A stretch of 64,000 nt of DNA from Bacteroidota bacterium (GCA_025361565.1 JANYKN010000112.1:1-64000); one strand, 5' to 3'. Positions 1 through 9,225 are shown, counted from the first letter of the stretch. Notes: a model not told the origin generated them from the sequence alone. Program-made: numbers and translations.

Positions 1-89
1 TTAATATCAGCCAGATACTCTAAACAGGCCTTATCTGTGGAAAATCTTTGAGTAAACTTTATAAGCTCTTCTCCTTCAAATTTGTTCAT
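1..89 (-). CDS. IS1595-family transposase, N-terminal fragment (runs off the left edge)
   Basis: Only the first 29 codons are inside the window. They read MNKFEGEELIKFTQRF and then STDKACLEYLADI, which matches the usual opening of IS1595-family (ISXO2-like) transposases, just before their zinc-ribbon and DDE domain. The enzyme would cut and join insertion-sequence ends. A TAnnTTTG promoter box lies 19 bases upstream at 108-115, so the gene seems to have its own promoter. The rest of the gene and the far IS end lie outside the window, and no clear terminal inverted repeat was found to the right, so the IS boundary is not fixed. The family call rests on the N-terminus alone. Confidence 0.65.
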   Translation of the reverse strand, partial: MNKFEGEELIKFTQRFSTDKACLEYLADI

Positions 90-107
90 AAATTATTATT
101 TTTGAAT

Positions 108-115
108 CAAATATA
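108..115 (-). promoter_or_regulatory. -7 box (TATATTTG) of the transposase gene
   Basis: The minus strand reads TATATTTG, a full match to the Bacteroidota TAnnTTTG -7 consensus, 18 bases before the transposase ATG. No good TTTG -33 box was found at the usual 19-20 base distance. Confidence 0.35.
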
Positions 116-122
116 ATAGAAT

Positions 123-410
123 TTATGTAAACACCTCAATAAAGTAATTCAGCCAATTGGTAAGTTTTATATTATAGTTCAACATGTAACCGTTTTCTGT
201 AGCAAATTTTTCATAAAGCGGAGAAATTTTATATACAATAATATCCTCAGATTCTTCCAGAATAGTAAGTTCACCTCCTAAAATATTGTCATGTATTTTG
301 GTATACCTGATAAGTCGTTGATTATTATGCCTTATCTCTAAAGCATATTGATTCATATCGATAAATAGTCTAACATTCATAATTTCAGATTTAAATAACC
401 AATGACTCAT
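123..410 (-). CDS. small hypothetical protein next to the IS
   Basis: A 95-residue reading frame from ATG (410) to TAA (123), with an alternative ATG at codon 11. No family is recognised. The sequence is mixed alpha/beta in character, without signal peptide or membrane segment, and ends in an aromatic-rich stretch (LTNWLNYFIEVF). It is on the same strand as the IS1595 transposase and ends 33 bases before it. It could be a passenger of the element, a chromosomal gene disrupted by its insertion, or chance. Codon use looks like that of neighbouring genes, which favours a real gene. Confidence 0.45.
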   Translation of the reverse strand: MSHWLFKSEIMNVRLFIDMNQYALEIRHNNQRLIRYTKIHDNILGGELTILEESEDIIVYKISPLYEKFATENGYMLNYNIKLTNWLNYFIEVFT

Positions 411-545
411 TTTTATGATTTTGACATCGGCAATCTGCTAATGCCTCGTCATACACAAATCTATTAAAACTTTGAAACAATAAAGCATTATTACTTAAAA
501 ATCAGGATTGCTGAAATAACAAATTTATGATCATTAGAATTCTTT

Positions 546-553
546 TAACTTTG
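546..553 (+). promoter_or_regulatory. -7 box (TAACTTTG) of the subtilase gene
   Basis: TAACTTTG fits TAnnTTTG exactly and lies 31 bases before the ATG at 585. A weak -33 partner, TTTA at 524-527, is 18 bases upstream. Confidence 0.4.
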
Positions 554-584
554 TTTCATTATTCAGCTCAACTGCAACATTGCT

Positions 585-3251
585 ATGGAAAACAAATTAT
601 ATAGTAATTTGATGAGATTTGCCATCCTATCTTATATTTTTATGTTGTTACCTTTCCTGCTTATTTCGCAAGAGAAAGATAGCAGTATATTCAAATCCAC
701 AAATCGGCACAAAATATCACCTTTACTATATGTAAAAAATGGAAAAAGTTATAACGGAAATCTTCGGGTGCTTGTAAATAACCATTCCAATTTTAAAACC
801 TGGATGCAAAAATCACTGCCTGATTTAATTTTGAAACCAACGGAATATGAAAATATTTTTGAAATTTCAGGCCTTAATTCCGATAATATCCCGAAAATGA
901 TGGATTGTCAATGGATTGATTTTGTGGATTTTCCAGACCGCAAAGCCAAGGAAGAACGAACAATAGATAATTCTGATTTGTCAATTAACAAAATAACGCC
1001 GGTTCATGTCTATTTTCCTCTTATTACCGGCGAAGGATTGGTTGCCTCAATAAAAGAAAAACCCTTTGATACAACTGATATTGATCTTCGGGGACGAATA
1101 TTAAAGTCTGATCCTTCAACAGAAATACCGACATTGCACGCCACCTTTATGGCCACATATATAGCAGGTGCAGGAAACAGCAATCCAAAAGGGAAAGGAG
1201 CGGCATGGAAAGCACAAATCACTTCTTCTTCTTTTGCCAATTTATTGCCTGATGATGGGCAAAAACTCACCAATTTAAATGTCACTGTACAAAATCATTC
1301 ATATGGCGTGGATCAGATTGAAAACTATTATGGAATAGAAACCCTGGAATATGACAAACATTGTTCTACATATCCCAATATTTTACATGTTTTTTCGTCC
1401 GGAAATATAGGGATGGATACCTGTAAAACAGGCATTTATGCAGGAATTCCCAACGTTGCAAATCTTTCGGGACAATTTAAAATGTCGAAAAACACCATAA
1501 GTATTGGTGCTACTGACTTGTATGGCAATATAGCACCATTAAGCAGCCGTGGCCCCGCATACGACGGAAGGGTAAAGCCGGAACTGGTTGCTTATGGCGA
1601 TGGTGGAACTTCGGATGCAGCTGCTCTGGTTTCTGGTATTTGTTTGCTTGTGCAAGATGCTTATAAACAAGGTAACAATGGAAATTTACCATCTTCATCA
1701 CTGGTAAAATCAGTCATTATTAACAGTGCCGATGATGTTGGAAGGCCCGGAATTGATTTCGAAAGTGGATATGGTAGCATTGATGCCTATGGAGCTGTAA
1801 AGACAATTATGGAGAACCACTATTTTAATTCTTCCATATCAAATGGCGAAGAAAAGATATTTAATATTTCGGTTCCCTCGAATACTCATAACTTTAAAGT
1901 GACTTTGGTTTGGACCGATCCCGAAGCAGCAATTAATTCATCTACCGCACTGGTTAATGACCTGAATCTGGAGGTTTTTCAAACATCAACAGGAACAAGC
2001 TGGAGACCATGGGTTTTATCTCATTATCCAAACGCAGATTCTCTTGCTTTACCTGCAAAACGGATGAAAGATCATTTAAACAATATTGAACAGGTTACAA
2101 TATCGGTACCTGAAAGTGGAAATTATGAATTGCATGTTTTTGGAGAGAAAGTTACATTCAACCCACAGAATTTCAGCCTAACCTATGAAAATGAAACCGG
2201 ATTTGAATGGATTTATCCTTTAAAAAGCAGTCAGATTGAATCTGAAAAAGGTATACAAATCAGGTGGCAATATGCAGGCGTTAATACTACTGGATCCCTT
2301 GAATATCAAATTGTCGGAAGCAATACATGGAATATGATTAGTAATAATTTTGATTTATCTCAATCCTATTACGATTGGATTCCTCCTGATGTTACAGCAT
2401 TGGCTATCATTCGTTTAAAAACTTCCGGATCTGAATTTTTAACGGATACATTTTCAATATCAAAACCAATGTTGTTAAAAGTTGGGTATAATTGTGATGA
2501 TGAGACCCAGATAAGATGGGATCCGGTGCCAGAAGTCAGAGAATATATGGTATACCAAGTTGGAGAAAAGTACCTGGAACCTTTTAAAATTACTGTAGAT
2601 ACTTCTATTATACTTAATACAATTGATAAACAAAATTATTTGTATTCTGTATCTCCAATAATTAGTGGAATAGAAGGAATCCGGGGCAATACAATCAATT
2701 ATGCATCAACTGGCGTTGGATGTTATTTTATAACATTCTTTGCAAAATCAATTGTCACTGATACCGTGCTGCTCGGTTTAAACCTGTCTTCAAATTATAG
2801 GTTAATATCCGCCAGTCTCGAAAGGTACACGAATAATCAATATGTTTCAATCCAAACAATTGATCCAATTACAAATCTCCAAATGACTTTTGAGGATTTA
2901 AAACCTCAACTTAACAGGAATTTGTACAGGATCTGTTTGACAAGGGAAGATCAAAAACTGATTTATAGCGACGAAGTGGAAGTATTTTTCAATCCGGTTA
3001 ACAATTTGTTTGTGTTTCCAAACCCGGTTTATACCAATCAGGTATTAAATATAATTGATGGAGGTGAAGAACAAATTAATATGAATATTTATGATTATGC
3101 TGGAAAACTATTGTACGGCTATAATTCAGGTCCGGCTCAAATAAAAGTTTTTCCTGTTAAAGATATTGCAACCGGCCAGTATTTATTGGAAGTGACAACA
3201 CTGAATGGTCACAAAATGTCCAAACAAATTTTAGTTATTCATCCAAAGTAA
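585..3251 (+). CDS. S8 subtilisin-like serine protease with T9SS sorting domain
   Basis: Secreted serine endopeptidase of 888 residues. An N-terminal hydrophobic stretch (about residues 11-28) is the signal peptide. The S8 domain spans about 140-400, with a probable triad of D162 (in FDTTDID), H185 (LHATFMAT) and S343 (GTSDAAALVSG), and oxyanion Asn N274 (SSGN). The Asp and His motifs differ from textbook subtilisin (no DTG, no HGTHVAG) but fit the divergent S8 group common in Bacteroidota. Jelly-roll and Fn3-like regions follow. The last 80 residues (FVFPNPVYTNQVL onward) are a type A T9SS C-terminal sorting domain, so the protein should cross the outer membrane through the type IX system and be attached to the surface or released. 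It is monocistronic, with a promoter box upstream and a strong terminator downstream. Confidence 0.88.
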   Translation: MENKLYSNLMRFAILSYIFMLLPFLLISQEKDSSIFKSTNRHKISPLLYVKNGKSYNGNLRVLVNNHSNFKTWMQKSLPDLILKPTEYENIFEISGLNSDNIPKMMDCQWIDFVDFPDRKAKEERTIDNSDLSINKITPVHVYFPLITGEGLVASIKEKPFDTTDIDLRGRILKSDPSTEIPTLHATFMATYIAGAGNSNPKGKGAAWKAQITSSSFANLLPDDGQKLTNLNVTVQNHSYGVDQIENYYGIETLEYDKHCSTYPNILHVFSSGNIGMDTCKTGIYAGIPNVANLSGQFKMSKNTISIGATDLYGNIAPLSSRGPAYDGRVKPELVAYGDGGTSDAAALVSGICLLVQDAYKQGNNGNLPSSSLVKSVIINSADDVGRPGIDFESGYGSIDAYGAVKTIMENHYFNSSISNGEEKIFNISVPSNTHNFKVTLVWTDPEAAINSSTALVNDLNLEVFQTSTGTSWRPWVLSHYPNADSLALPAKRMKDHLNNIEQVTISVPESGNYELHVFGEKVTFNPQNFSLTYENETGFEWIYPLKSSQIESEKGIQIRWQYAGVNTTGSLEYQIVGSNTWNMISNNFDLSQSYYDWIPPDVTALAIIRLKTSGSEFLTDTFSISKPMLLKVGYNCDDETQIRWDPVPEVREYMVYQVGEKYLEPFKITVDTSIILNTIDKQNYLYSVSPIISGIEGIRGNTINYASTGVGCYFITFFAKSIVTDTVLLGLNLSSNYRLISASLERYTNNQYVSIQTIDPITNLQMTFEDLKPQLNRNLYRICLTREDQKLIYSDEVEVFFNPVNNLFVFPNPVYTNQVLNIIDGGEEQINMNIYDYAGKLLYGYNSGPAQIKVFPVKDIATGQYLLEVTTLNGHKMSKQILVIHPK

Positions 3252-3283
3252 GTATTACTGAATGATTTGTGAATTAACTAGCA

Positions 3284-3317
3284 AAAAAAAACCTGGCCAT
3301 TCAAGCCAGGTTTTTTT
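3284..3317. terminator. bidirectional intrinsic terminator
   Basis: Stem CCTGGC (3292-3297) pairs with GCCAGG (3305-3310) around a 7-base loop. It is flanked by an A-run on the left and seven T on the right, so it can act in both directions. It lies between the convergent subtilase and M57 protease genes. Confidence 0.88.
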
Positions 3318-3333
3318 ACAATAATTGAATATT

Positions 3334-4137
3334 TTAATACAAATAATTTAAAGCTGTTTTATCATTGGCATTAAAAGGTCTGTTTTGTCCTGATCCAATG
3401 CATGCTAACATCCATGAATTTGCATCAGCTGTTGTTGGAGTTCCGGGAATATTGATAGCGCCAACAGTACTAGCTCCTTCGTTGGAATAAGCGCCACCAC
3501 AACTATAAGATCTGTCCATATAATCAGTATGGCGGAATCCAATGCAATGACCCATCTCATGTGCCATAATACTAGCAACAGTACTCTGTGGTTGGCTTCC
3601 AATTGCTTTTGGATTAATTTTTATTGTATTATAAGGATCTCCGGTTGATGTTGGAAATCCTGCAGAAGCCAAATAACTACCGTTACCTGAAACAAAAGTA
3701 ATAGCTGCCCCAGAAGCAACGCGTGTAAAAGTTATTTGCAAATTTTGTGCATTATAACGGGCAATAGCTTCATCCAATGCAGGGCCATAAGAAGCTGGAA
3801 GCCTGCTGTTAAGTGCTACAGTTATTGTTCTTGGCAAACCTGTTACCAATAATGTAGTTCTATATTGCTCTTCGCTTATCCTAAGAGCCATTGGGGTTGG
3901 AGCAAGATTGGCAACATCATCGTCTGTAAATTCATAACATCCTTCAACTCTGTATACTTTAGTTCCATTTTCGTTAAACTCAGCGGTAACATTAGTTTGG
4001 TTATAACCGGCTGAAGCAATTAAGCTTAACGTTCCGTTTGAAACAACCAGTTCATCACTTACCTGTGGTGTTTCCTGGCATGAAGACAAAAACAATGCAA
4101 AAACAAAAAAACTAAATAAAATTGATAAATTTTTCAT
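3334..4137 (-). CDS. M57-type (HEIGH) zinc metalloprotease, lipoprotein
   Basis: Secreted zinc peptidase of 267 residues. The start was set at the ATG at 4137 because it gives a clean lipoprotein signal: MKNLSILFSFFVF then LFLSSC, with lipidated Cys at residue 20. An in-frame start 18 codons earlier would bury the signal. The metal site is HEMGHCIGFRH (H193, E194, H197, H203), matching HExxHxxGxxH of the dual-action HEIGH metallopeptidases (Peptidase_M57), which are frequent in Bacteroidota. An SYSCGG segment follows, where the family often has a Cys-rich loop. It probably acts from the periplasmic or outer face of a membrane. It is monocistronic, with a -33/-7 promoter just upstream. Confidence 0.85.
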   Translation of the reverse strand: MKNLSILFSFFVFALFLSSCQETPQVSDELVVSNGTLSLIASAGYNQTNVTAEFNENGTKVYRVEGCYEFTDDDVANLAPTPMALRISEEQYRTTLLVTGLPRTITVALNSRLPASYGPALDEAIARYNAQNLQITFTRVASGAAITFVSGNGSYLASAGFPTSTGDPYNTIKINPKAIGSQPQSTVASIMAHEMGHCIGFRHTDYMDRSYSCGGAYSNEGASTVGAINIPGTPTTADANSWMLACIGSGQNRPFNANDKTALNYLY

Positions 4138-4188
4138 ACTCAAATTAGTTAAGAAGTTAATAAATAAAATATTAGTTAGATTATAACT

Positions 4189-4220
4189 CAAATATAGTTA
4201 AAATAAGTTAATTTCCTAAA
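4189..4220 (-). promoter_or_regulatory. Bacteroidota-type promoter of the M57 protease gene
   Basis: The minus strand has TATATTTG (4189-4196), a perfect TAnnTTTG -7 box, and TTTAG (4216-4220) at the -33 position with a 19-base spacer. The leader would be about 45 bases. It also supports the downstream start codon at 4137, since the -7 box overlaps the upstream in-frame start. Confidence 0.5.
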
Positions 4221-4578
4221 TTGTTATCTGTAATCTAAGTGAAGGAAAATTTATGCTTTGCTCTTTTACTTAATTAAAAAGCAAAATAAATAACAATCCA
4301 TTGTAAAACTTTTATGATACATGGATGTTAAAGTGGCAGAAGATTTAAACGTAATATGGTATACTAAATATAAGTTAACATTCTTACCCCGAAAACGTAA
4401 AAATATTTTTTTTAAACTTAAATTAATCTTTAGGATTTTTGATGAAACTAAAGAATAATTCCTCAAAAGTTGATTTATTTTGGATATTCACGCAATTAGA
4501 AAAGTTACTATTATTTATCTAAACTTGAAATTAGTTAACAGCACTCAATTTCAAATACAATAATACCTAAATCCCAAT
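4221..4578. other. gene-free AT-rich spacer
   Basis: No convincing coding sequence. The 66-codon minus-strand frame at 4266-4466 has no recognisable features. A weak imperfect hairpin (TTTGCT near 4257 with AGCAAA near 4281) could end alkA transcription. Nothing else was seen. Confidence 0.5.
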
Positions 4579-5199
4579 TTAGATAATAGAACGCCACAAA
4601 TATTTGCAAGCCAAAGATTTATATGGATGCCAATTCTCTGCAATAGTTATCAATTTAGTTTTTAGTTCTTTCTTTTCCAATTCAATACCATACCAGGCTT
4701 TCATTTTGGTTTGTATACCCAAATCGTCTATTGGAAACACATTTGGTCGGTCCATCGGAAACATTAAAATCATTTGAACTGTCCATTTGCCAATGCCTAC
4801 GATTGGAGTTAGATAATCGATTATTTCTTCATCGGTCAATGCATTCAAATACTCAAACGACATATCATTTTCAAGAGAAAAACTGGCTACATTGTTCATG
4901 TATTTTGTTTTTTGTCCCGATAAGCCAATGCTCCGCAATACTTCATCTTCGGTCATTAAAATTTGTTTGGCGTTTGGATACTGGTTGTCGAACAAATCGG
5001 TAAATCGTTTCCAGATAATATCAGCCACTTTAACTGATAATTGCTGTGAAACAATGGATTCTAAAAGCGAGCAATAAACATCAATATCAGGCGAAGGCTT
5101 TATTTCTGTTTTTACTGAATCAATTACTTTGGCAAGTATTGGATCTTTTTTTGATAGTATTTGGGCTATTTCGTGGTAAGGTTTCATTTTTTGTTTCAT
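4579..5199 (-). CDS. DNA-3-methyladenine glycosylase II family (HhH-GPD) protein
   Basis: Base-excision repair glycosylase of 206 residues that should remove alkylated purines from DNA in the cytoplasm. The helix-hairpin-helix is at 130-142 (LTPIVGIGKWTVQMI) and the catalytic acid is in the FPIDDLG segment (D158/D159), the normal HhH-GPD arrangement. It lacks the N-terminal domain of E. coli AlkA and is close to the short AlkA forms of about 200 residues. Two in-frame ATGs are possible (codons 1 and 5). No partner gene is adjacent, so it is probably transcribed alone. Confidence 0.85.
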   Translation of the reverse strand: MKQKMKPYHEIAQILSKKDPILAKVIDSVKTEIKPSPDIDVYCSLLESIVSQQLSVKVADIIWKRFTDLFDNQYPNAKQILMTEDEVLRSIGLSGQKTKYMNNVASFSLENDMSFEYLNALTDEEIIDYLTPIVGIGKWTVQMILMFPMDRPNVFPIDDLGIQTKMKAWYGIELEKKELKTKLITIAENWHPYKSLACKYLWRSII

Positions 5200-5621
5200 T
5201 TGAATTTGTAAAGTACAACATAAACTTGAAAAAACTCAATGGATTCATTTAATTATAAAATGCAAATTTAATCCAATGCCTGAATTATATAAGCAAAATA
5301 TTTGATGTTTGATCCAAACAAAAATAAAGCATAATTAAAAACTGCAAGATGCATAAGCCAAAATTAAATTGAATTATTTGATTACCCTGTCAGTCAAACC
5401 TACAAAATATGGCAAATATAATTTTGATATATTTTAGTTATTTATCTGGTAATGATAGCCTTACACAACATTTGGAAATTTTTGTTATTTCTTGCATGAT
5501 TTAGTTTTTCGGAATTGTTACACCATGGATTTTTGTTAGGATAAGAAAGGTATTTGGAGATTATATGCGATTTTTGATTGTTTTTCCTAAAGCGGTATCA
5601 CTTAATTTTCGGAAATAAAGA
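5200..5621. other. gene-free spacer between alkA-type gene and moaA
   Basis: About 420 AT-rich bases upstream of two divergent genes. No supported coding frame, RNA fold or repeat was seen; it should hold the promoters of both genes. Confidence 0.5.
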
Positions 5622-5629
5622 TATCTTTG
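5622..5629 (+). promoter_or_regulatory. -7 box (TATCTTTG) of moaA
   Basis: TATCTTTG matches TAnnTTTG and lies 44 bases before the ATG at 5674. It also argues for that ATG over the TTG at 5650. Confidence 0.4.
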
Positions 5630-5673
5630 TCTTTTATTATTAATGATATTTGTTCTCACAAAATATAAGGCAT

Positions 5674-6648
5674 ATGATAACAGATAATTTTGGCCGCGAA
5701 ATGAATTATTTAAGGATTGCGGTAACCGATAAATGCAATTTGAGGTGTACATACTGCATGCCTCACGAAAATATGGTTTTCCTTCCTAAAAAAGAAATCC
5801 TTACCTATGAAGAACTGCTGCGCATCATAACCATATTTTCTGATTTGGGAGTAAACAAAGTCAGGTTTACAGGTGGTGAGCCTTTTGTTCGTACCGATTT
5901 TATCGATCTTCTTGAATATACTTCAAAACTTGAAGGTATTAATAACGTAAATATTACCACAAATGGAGTATTCACTTATCAACATTTGGACAGGCTTAAA
6001 GAAATTGATGGACTGAATTTAAATATTAGCCTGGACACTTTGATCCCTGAAAAATTTATCAAAATAACCAGGCGAAATGCATTTGATTCGGTAATGAAAA
6101 CCATTGAAAAATCAATATCGATAGGTATCCGGACCAAATTAAACATGGTAGTTCAACAAGATGTAAATGATAATGAGATTGTTGATTTTATCGAATATTT
6201 TATGAGTTCGCCAATTGATGTGCGGTTTATTGAGCAGATGCCATTTAACGAATCCACCCATTTCAAATCCATTTGCGATGCCGAAAAGATAAAATCAATT
6301 CTTTTGGAAAAATATGAATTAATGCCACAACCTCATCAAAAAAACAGAACAACCGCTGATTATAAAATAGATTCAAGTAAATTCACTATCGGTATAATTG
6401 CCGCGTATACCCGGAATTTTTGCAATACCTGCAATAGAATCAGGTTAACATCAACAGGAAAAATAAAAACCTGCCTATACGCAGATCCTGGTTTGGACGT
6501 AAGAGAGCTACTGCGAAATGGAACTTCTGACAAGCAAATTGGAGAACTTTTAACCAACACGATAAAAAACAGGTTTAAAGATGGTATAGAAGCTGAGAAA
6601 AACAGAAAAACCTATATACTGGAATCGATGTCAAAAATCGGTGGTTAA
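5674..6648 (+). CDS. moaA: GTP 3',8-cyclase (molybdenum cofactor biosynthesis)
   Basis: Radical SAM enzyme that converts GTP to 3',8-cyclo-7,8-dihydroGTP, the first step of molybdopterin synthesis. The first [4Fe-4S] site is CNLRCTYC (C21, C25, C28) and the second, GTP-binding cluster is CNTC plus a Cys 13 residues later (C250, C253, C267). The protein ends in the conserved GG dipeptide. I use the ATG at 5674 (324 residues, MITDNFGREMNYLR), which is the usual MoaA start, instead of the TTG 24 bases earlier. No other moa/moe gene is in the window, so the pathway is encoded elsewhere. All catalytic cysteines are present. Confidence 0.95.
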   Translation: MITDNFGREMNYLRIAVTDKCNLRCTYCMPHENMVFLPKKEILTYEELLRIITIFSDLGVNKVRFTGGEPFVRTDFIDLLEYTSKLEGINNVNITTNGVFTYQHLDRLKEIDGLNLNISLDTLIPEKFIKITRRNAFDSVMKTIEKSISIGIRTKLNMVVQQDVNDNEIVDFIEYFMSSPIDVRFIEQMPFNESTHFKSICDAEKIKSILLEKYELMPQPHQKNRTTADYKIDSSKFTIGIIAAYTRNFCNTCNRIRLTSTGKIKTCLYADPGLDVRELLRNGTSDKQIGELLTNTIKNRFKDGIEAEKNRKTYILESMSKIGG

Positions 6649-6739
6649 TTGGTGCATTCCGCTAATTATTCACAATAATCAAGCTAAGTTATTCGATTAA
6701 TATTTTAGAAAGGGCAGCAATAACATTGCTTCCATACTA

Positions 6740-6961
6740 TCAATCGCAACAGCCACACTTCCCACCTTCTTGAATTGGCGGGCATTGCACATTTCCATAG
6801 GAGCAAAATACACAACAATCGCCCTGTTTTGGTTTTAGGAGAATGCCGCAGTTTGTACACTCATAAAAAAATTGGCAGGAATCCGTTGGCATTTGCTCTT
6901 CTTTTCTGTATCCACAATTGGGACAAGTAATGGTTGATTGTAGGAGGATTTGTGTGTTCAT
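6740..6961 (-). CDS. GDCCVxC domain-containing small zinc-ribbon-like protein
   Basis: A 73-residue cysteine-rich protein with eleven Cys. It carries a CPNC/CTNC pair typical of a zinc ribbon, then QGDCCVFCSYG, the signature of the GDCCVxC family, and ends in GKCGCCD. The biochemical role of this family is not established; metal or mercury-related roles have been suggested from gene context in other organisms. It is soluble, has no signal peptide, and stands alone between a moaA gene on the other strand and a gene-poor stretch. Confidence 0.8.
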   Translation of the reverse strand: MNTQILLQSTITCPNCGYRKEEQMPTDSCQFFYECTNCGILLKPKQGDCCVFCSYGNVQCPPIQEGGKCGCCD

Positions 6962-7347
6962 AAAGAAATAATTTGTTACGGATGTATTGGGTCAGATTCT
7001 TCTTTTAATGAAATCCAGTAACTGGTTTAATCTTTGATCATCAATACATTCATGTCAAATATACTTTATTTTTTGTAAACTGCAAAATTCCAACTGAAAA
7101 TAATTATACTTCACTAAGTTGAAAGTAATTGAATTTTAATATGATGCAGCTATACTGAAAAGTTGAAAAGTATTTACCACATAGACACATAGTTAAAAAA
7201 AATATTGGACCTTACTTTTAAAAAGGTGTATTAGAAAAATATATTTTTATTGTGATTGTTTTCCTATCTACCAATGTGTTTATTTATATAAGTGTATTAT
7301 TATCAAGTTGTTTTAACTTCGTAAAGTAAAAATAATTATTCACTTAG
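6962..7347. other. gene-free AT-rich spacer
   Basis: About 385 bases without a supported gene. No strong hairpin or repeat was seen. Confidence 0.5.
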
Positions 7348-8103
7348 TTAATTTAGCTTCATCTTTCGTCCAATAAAATCATCAAAATCAACAGGATCAA
7401 TACATTCATCAACCTCCTTAAAATCTTGCTGCTTAAAATAGTGATAAATTGTTTTTAATTCCTCCTGATCATACGATTCTATATGCAAAACTCCATATTT
7501 GCAGATCGAGATAGCAGTTTTTGAATTTTCAAATGTCATTAAAAAATCGGGAAGAGAGGCATTGCATCGGACTAACCAAAAAAGCCGGGGAATAAAGGCG
7601 ATCAAATCTGCATCGCTTAGTAGAAAACCTCCATCAAAATCGCTTGAAATTGATAATTTTAAATAATCCTGGGCTTCTTTTACCGGTTTGTAATCGTTTT
7701 CCTGCACAAGCCATGGCGTTGGCCAATCGCCAATTACTATAAGATTTTGGGCTTTTAAATGATTTCGTAATCCCTCAATAGATTTTGATACATCATTAAG
7801 ATAGTCCACTGAATTGGTTTTTGAAGAAATCATTGTGTACCTGCCAATCCATTTTAAACTGGAAAAATGCTCAAATGGATTTTTATCTCGATTGGAATCT
7901 ACAAAATCCATTTCTTCTTTGTTCAATTCATCAGCTTTCTCTTGACTAAGAATCAGGGGATTAGCCGAACCTTCGATAAGCAATTCATCACCAGCTTTAT
8001 AGGCATAATCCGAAGGATTGTGTTTTTCCTTTTGAATTTGAATTAAATGGGATGTAAAGATTTGATTTATTTTTAATATTTGTTCGCGTGACTGGTGTTT
8101 CAT
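7348..8103 (-). CDS. hypothetical protein, 251 residues
   Basis: Not recognised. It is a soluble, acidic protein without signal peptide or membrane segment. Readable segments include IVIGDWPTPWL (about residue 120) and a C-terminal VDFDDFIGRKMKLN. Composition and codon use are ordinary for this genome, and the ATG start is unambiguous. It is flanked by long spacers on both sides, so context gives no hint about function. Confidence 0.7.
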   Translation of the reverse strand: MKHQSREQILKINQIFTSHLIQIQKEKHNPSDYAYKAGDELLIEGSANPLILSQEKADELNKEEMDFVDSNRDKNPFEHFSSLKWIGRYTMISSKTNSVDYLNDVSKSIEGLRNHLKAQNLIVIGDWPTPWLVQENDYKPVKEAQDYLKLSISSDFDGGFLLSDADLIAFIPRLFWLVRCNASLPDFLMTFENSKTAISICKYGVLHIESYDQEELKTIYHYFKQQDFKEVDECIDPVDFDDFIGRKMKLN

Positions 8104-8267
8104 ATTTCTTTTTTAAATCAAGACAAACCTAATTGTCAATCCAACTATAAAACCTTTTTATTCAGATTGGTCGCTCTAAATAATTGAATAAACAACATAA
8201 TTTTCAATTCCAAAATTAAAACTATTTCAATTCAAATCAATAAATTTATAATTTACTGTTAATTAAT

Positions 8268-8275
8268 TAACTTTG
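8268..8275 (+). promoter_or_regulatory. -7 box (TAACTTTG) of the PLDc_N-HAD-add operon
   Basis: TAACTTTG matches TAnnTTTG, 36 bases before the ATG at 8312. TTTA (8245-8248) sits at the -33 position with a 19-base spacer. Confidence 0.45.
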
Positions 8276-8311
8276 GTCAACCAAAATAAATATTAACCTA
8301 ATTTTTATGAA

Positions 8312-8521
8312 ATGTTTGGACTTATCGAAATATTCGTAATCCTGTTTTTATTGCTGATTATCATACTTGTTCCGTTGATTGCATTGGTCGATATCTTAAA
8401 AAGCAATTTTGAACAAAATGATAAATTAATATGGGTACTTGTGGTTATTTTTTTACCATTCATCGGCTCCATTTTGTATTTTATTATCGGAAGGAAGAAG
8501 AAAATAATTTCCAATTTCTAA
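8312..8521 (+). CDS. small membrane protein with PLDc_N domain
   Basis: A 69-residue protein with two transmembrane helices (about 5-27 and 40-60) and a basic tail (GRKKKIISNF). The spacing of the helices, the short loop (DILKSNFEQNDKLIW) and the YFIIGRKKK ending match the phospholipase D N-terminal transmembrane domain (PLDc_N) that is also found alone as a mini-protein. No catalytic HKD domain is present, so it is not a phospholipase. It lies 14 bases before the HAD gene and probably heads that operon. Its function is unknown. Confidence 0.75.
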   Translation: MFGLIEIFVILFLLLIIILVPLIALVDILKSNFEQNDKLIWVLVVIFLPFIGSILYFIIGRKKKIISNF

Positions 8522-8535
8522 AACATCAAAAAAAT

Positions 8536-9225
8536 ATGGATATCTGTGTAATTGCATTCGATGCCGACGATACACTCTGGGTAAATGAACCCTATTATCA
8601 GGAAACTGAACAAAAATTCTGTCTGCTTTTGGAAGATTACTTGCCTCATCACACCATTTCGCAGGAATTGTTTGCCACAGAAATGAAAAACCTTGCTTTG
8701 TATGGTTATGGTGTTAAAAGTTTCATGCTATCAATGCTTGAAACCGCTTTGAGAATTTCTGATAAAACCCTGAATATTGAGATTTTGGAAAAAATCATTC
8801 AATATGGTAAAGACCTGATAAACAAAGAAATTGAAATTTTGGATGGTGTAGAAATTGTTTTAAAAGAATTGTCTGGAAAATACAAGCTGGTTGTGGCAAC
8901 CAAAGGCGATTTATTGGATCAGGAACGCAAATTACGAAATTCAGGAATTGAACATTATTTTCACCATATCGAAATTATGAGCGACAAACAGGAATCTGAC
9001 TATCAAAAACTCATCAAACATCTAGATATCAGGCCGGAACAGTTTATGATGATTGGCAATTCAATTAAATCCGACGTTCTTCCTGTTTTAGCCTTAGGTA
9101 GTTTTGGTGTACATGTTCCTTTCCACACCACATGGGCACATGAGCAAATTGAAAACAAAGTGGAACATCCAAATTTTAAACATATCAATAAAATAACAGA
9201 AATATTAAGCTTTTTGAACCAGTGA
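8536..9225 (+). CDS. HAD-superfamily hydrolase (phosphatase)
   Basis: Soluble phosphatase-type protein of 229 residues. Motif I is DADDTLW (nucleophile D9, acid D11), motif II is around VVATKGD, and motif III/IV is IGNSIKSDVLPVL, all as in HAD phosphatases with a helical cap. The start at 8536 puts motif I at the extreme N-terminus as usual; a longer frame from 8431 would overlap the preceding gene and adds an unlikely leader. Its stop codon overlaps the start of adenosine deaminase, so it may dephosphorylate a nucleotide or related compound in purine salvage. That substrate is an inference from context only. Confidence 0.82.
   Translation: MDICVIAFDADDTLWVNEPYYQETEQKFCLLLEDYLPHHTISQELFATEMKNLALYGYGVKSFMLSMLETALRISDKTLNIEILEKIIQYGKDLINKEIEILDGVEIVLKELSGKYKLVVATKGDLLDQERKLRNSGIEHYFHHIEIMSDKQESDYQKLIKHLDIRPEQFMMIGNSIKSDVLPVLALGSFGVHVPFHTTWAHEQIENKVEHPNFKHINKITEILSFLNQ

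Noticed and set aside
4266-4466. 66-residue minus-strand reading frame in the spacer upstream of the M57 gene
   Set aside because: AT-rich, no family resemblance, no promoter or ribosome-binding signal; looks like a chance frame.
4731-5252. Overlapping plus-strand frames across the DNA glycosylase gene
   Set aside because: They are antisense to a gene with intact HhH-GPD motifs and have no recognisable content.
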